Below are positions 62,440-64,000 of a DNA stretch of 64,000 bases, in pieces. The notes below the pieces were generated by a model. That model made no database searches and was not told the DNA's origin. It worked only from the letters and a program-made list of their open reading frames with translations. The number at the start of each line of letters is the position of its first letter. Position 1 is the stretch's first letter. A program made the translations under genes and the position numbers. Origin of the DNA: an uncultured Bacteroidales bacterium (GTDB lineage: Bacteria; Bacteroidota; Bacteroidia; Bacteroidales; UBA932); contig CAMZGD010000003.1 of NCBI GenBank assembly GCA_947306365.1, positions 62,001-126,000 on the forward strand. Direction: 5' to 3'.

Positions 62440-62862
62440 ATGAGGAAGTTTTTGATCATATTTACGCTTTTTATTGCCATTGGCGCGGTGGGCGGTGCCA
62501 TCATGATGTGGGTGGATCCCAGCGGGAATGGCTGGGGCGGCGCTCCGATGCTGGATTTGCTCAGGGCCAAGATGCCGTGGCCGGATATCTTCTTCAAGGA
62601 CTTTGTTCCGTCCGGATTCGCACTGCTGGCTGTCAACGGTCTTACGCAGTTCCTTGCAGCGCGGATGCTGATCAGGAAGCATCCTCGGGCATATTGGGCC
62701 GTGTTGGCCTGCGGCATTATCCTGATGCTGTGGATTGTCCTGGAATGGTGGGTATGGGGCTTCAATCTGGTCAGCAATCTTTATTTCGTGTTCGGATTGG
62801 TGGAGGCGGGATCTTCTGTTTACTGGCTACGACGGTCGTCAATAGAAAGAGTAAGCGAATGA
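62440..62862 (+). CDS. Small four-helix membrane protein, unknown function
   Basis: The product is 140 aa from ATG 62440 (track start is upstream). Helices include FLIIFTLFIAIGAVGGAIMMW and LACGIILMLWIVLEWWVWGF. No motif is recognised. Its stop overlaps the SDR start (ATGA), so the two are translated together. It resembles small DoxX/DUF-like membrane proteins only in size. Confidence 0.65.
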   Translation: MRKFLIIFTLFIAIGAVGGAIMMWVDPSGNGWGGAPMLDLLRAKMPWPDIFFKDFVPSGFALLAVNGLTQFLAARMLIRKHPRAYWAVLACGIILMLWIVLEWWVWGFNLVSNLYFVFGLVEAGSSVYWLRRSSIERVSE

Positions 62863-63671
62863 TTGATTACGGATTCAAAGACAGAGTGGCCCTGATTACA
62901 GGGGCCAATAATCCTCAAGGGATTGGAGCCGCGACAGCGCTGGCCTTTGCCCGCGAAGGGGCAAAGGGGGTGTTGGTGTATAAGAAGATATCCCGATCCT
63001 TTGATGAGACGAAGACCGACAGGAATGGCGCTGACCGTTATTTTCAGGCCAATGCGGGAAGTGCCGGTGTGGTGGAACGCAAACTTCAGGAATTGCGGGC
63101 TGATTATTTGATTATAGAAAGCGACATCACCCGTGAAGATGCCGTAAAAGACATCTATTCCGCAGTGTTGAAGCGCTTCGGTCACGTTGATATCTTGGTC
63201 AACAATGCGGCGGAGGGCGATATGGACGGTTTGGACACCATCGAGAAAATCCCGCAGCAGGTGATTGATGACACCTTTGCGGTCAATGTCCGGGGGAGCC
63301 TTCTGATGACACGGGAGTTCGTCCGGCACCGCGGAGACTATGGAAGAATCATCAATATCTCCACGGACGCAGCGCAAGTCTTTGCCGGACAGATTACCTA
63401 TGGGGCGAGCAAGGCGACCTTGGAGGCGCTGACCCGCAGCGTTGCCCTGGAGGTTGCAAAGTATGGCATTACCGTCAACTGTGTCGCTCCCGGACCCACG
63501 CAGACAGGCTGGATTGATGATGAATTGGAGCGGACAGTCCTTCCGGTCATTCCGATGGGAAAATTGATTCAGCCCGAAGATATCGCTGAGACCATCCTGT
63601 TCCTCGCAAGCGAACAGGCGGGGATGCTGACCGGACAGGTCATCAAAGTATCCGGCGGTCATTCGCTATAG
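62859..63671 (+). CDS. Short-chain dehydrogenase/reductase (SDR)
   Basis: The 270-aa Rossmann enzyme has TGANNPQGIG for the cofactor, ILVNNAA, a Ser in NISTDA and the YGASK catalytic pair, and a C-terminal SGGHSL. An insert after the second strand (about residues 40-75) separates it from plain FabG-like proteins; enoyl-reductase-like cofactor spacing is possible. Substrate unknown. It is coupled to the small membrane protein upstream. It is unrelated in detail to the SDR fused with GH43. Confidence 0.85.
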   Translation: MIDYGFKDRVALITGANNPQGIGAATALAFAREGAKGVLVYKKISRSFDETKTDRNGADRYFQANAGSAGVVERKLQELRADYLIIESDITREDAVKDIYSAVLKRFGHVDILVNNAAEGDMDGLDTIEKIPQQVIDDTFAVNVRGSLLMTREFVRHRGDYGRIINISTDAAQVFAGQITYGASKATLEALTRSVALEVAKYGITVNCVAPGPTQTGWIDDELERTVLPVIPMGKLIQPEDIAETILFLASEQAGMLTGQVIKVSGGHSL

Positions 63672-63689
63672 TCGAATTCCTCCACGTAT

Positions 63690-63697
63690 TATATTTG
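63690..63697 (+). promoter_or_regulatory. -7 box of the second CDF gene
   Basis: TATATTTG, a perfect TAnnTTTG, ends eight bases before the ATG at 63706, predicting a leader of about 4-5 bases. Confidence 0.6.
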
Positions 63698-63705
63698 CAG
63701 TGGAT

Positions 63706-64000
63706 ATGGGACACACACACGAACATCATCATCACCATCAGGCTGAGGCGGCGGATATCGCTTCGCTGAAAGGCATCTATTGGGTATCCATCGCACTGAA
63801 CCTGGCATTTGTCGGGGTAGAGGCGGGCGTCGGTTTATGGAAAGGCTCGCTGGGACTGCTGTCCGATGCGGGACATAACCTGAGCGATGTTTTCTCGCTC
63901 GTCCTTGCGCTCGTGGCTTTCCGGCTGGCAGGCACGCGCGGGAACAAGCATTTCACCTACGGATACCGCAAGGGATCGATTCTGATTTCGCTGCTCAATG
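63706..64000 (+). CDS. Cation diffusion facilitator, CzcD-like (3' end cut by window)
   Basis: The first 98 codons are present; the rest is beyond the window. A His-rich N-terminus (MGHTHEHHHHHQ) may bind Zn. Then the first membrane helices (WVSIALNLAFVGVEAGVGLW) and the CDF site LLSDAGHNLSDVFSL appear, with HFTYGYRKGSI after. CzcD-type exporters carry Zn, Co or Cd. It is too short for the ORF track because it is truncated. Confidence 0.88.
   Translation, partial: MGHTHEHHHHHQAEAADIASLKGIYWVSIALNLAFVGVEAGVGLWKGSLGLLSDAGHNLSDVFSLVLALVAFRLAGTRGNKHFTYGYRKGSILISLLN

Overview
This window reads as a chromosomal segment of an anaerobic, GC-rich member of the Bacteroidales, probably an uncultured gut or rumen lineage. 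That placement is inferred from gene content and promoter style. Genes are preceded by the Bacteroidetes -7 box TAnnTTTG instead of strong Shine-Dalgarno sequences. The protein families are typical of the phylum: S46 dipeptidyl-peptidase, M13 and M28 peptidases, GH3/GH29/GH43 lipoproteins, serine palmitoyltransferase, DUF3667 and CzcCBA-like efflux. I see no rRNA, tRNA, CRISPR array, IS element, phage gene or origin. Coding density is very high; no stretch over 300 bases lacks a gene, and the longest gap is 48762-48954.

Layout. 1-14929: scavenging and housekeeping genes. These are a partial discoidin-type lipoprotein, an Ntn amidase, M13 peptidase, PAS protein, M23/LysM endopeptidase, nucleoside phosphorylase with a SirB1-like protein, a GH3 plus GH29 pair, a TPR protein with an EamA transporter, an M28 peptidase and a small membrane protein. 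15059-27908: the metabolic centrepiece. hydB-hydA-hydC encode a trimeric, probably electron-bifurcating [FeFe] hydrogenase. hydE-hydG-hydF (maturases) run toward it on the other strand. hypB, a 942-aa FAD/Fe-S oxidoreductase, hypA and a multi-pass membrane protein run away from it. No [NiFe] hydrogenase or urease accompanies HypA/HypB here. 27901-40302: esterase, S46 peptidase, RmuC, a 17-residue-repeat protein, YccF, a TerB/J-domain protein, a ResB-CcsA cytochrome assembly protein, and an M28-flavodoxin-GH3 operon. 40379-48761: a TSCPD/GH-like/DUF3667/kinase/phosphatase operon, then on the minus strand a sphingolipid-type operon (142-aa unknown, serine palmitoyltransferase, SDR) whose SDR is fused in frame to a frameshifted GH43. 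48955-64000: metal and oxidative-stress genes. These are a His-rich small protein with an RND tripartite pump, a ferritin-glutathione peroxidase-OhrR operon with paired operators, a flavin-reductase fusion, SdpI, a second kinase paralogue, a C69 dipeptidase, two CDF transporters and an SDR.

How they work together. The hydrogenase block would re-oxidise ferredoxin and NADH from sugar fermentation while releasing H2. The flavoprotein could link the same carriers to NADP(H). The surface hydrolases and peptidases supply sugars and peptides. The metal and peroxide genes protect Fe-S enzymes.

Most notable signals: (i) two palindromic units lie in frame inside hydF exactly where the GTPase NKxD motif should be; (ii) an orphan HypAB, flavoprotein and membrane-protein module; (iii) an SDR-GH43 chimera with an internal start that would make a lipoprotein, plus a one-base frameshift in a six-base run; (iv) two related palindromes bracketing the promoter of the ohrR operon; (v) terminator hairpins embedded in neighbouring coding sequence; (vi) repeated placement of the -7 box only 4-8 bases from the ATG, implying leaderless or near-leaderless mRNAs.
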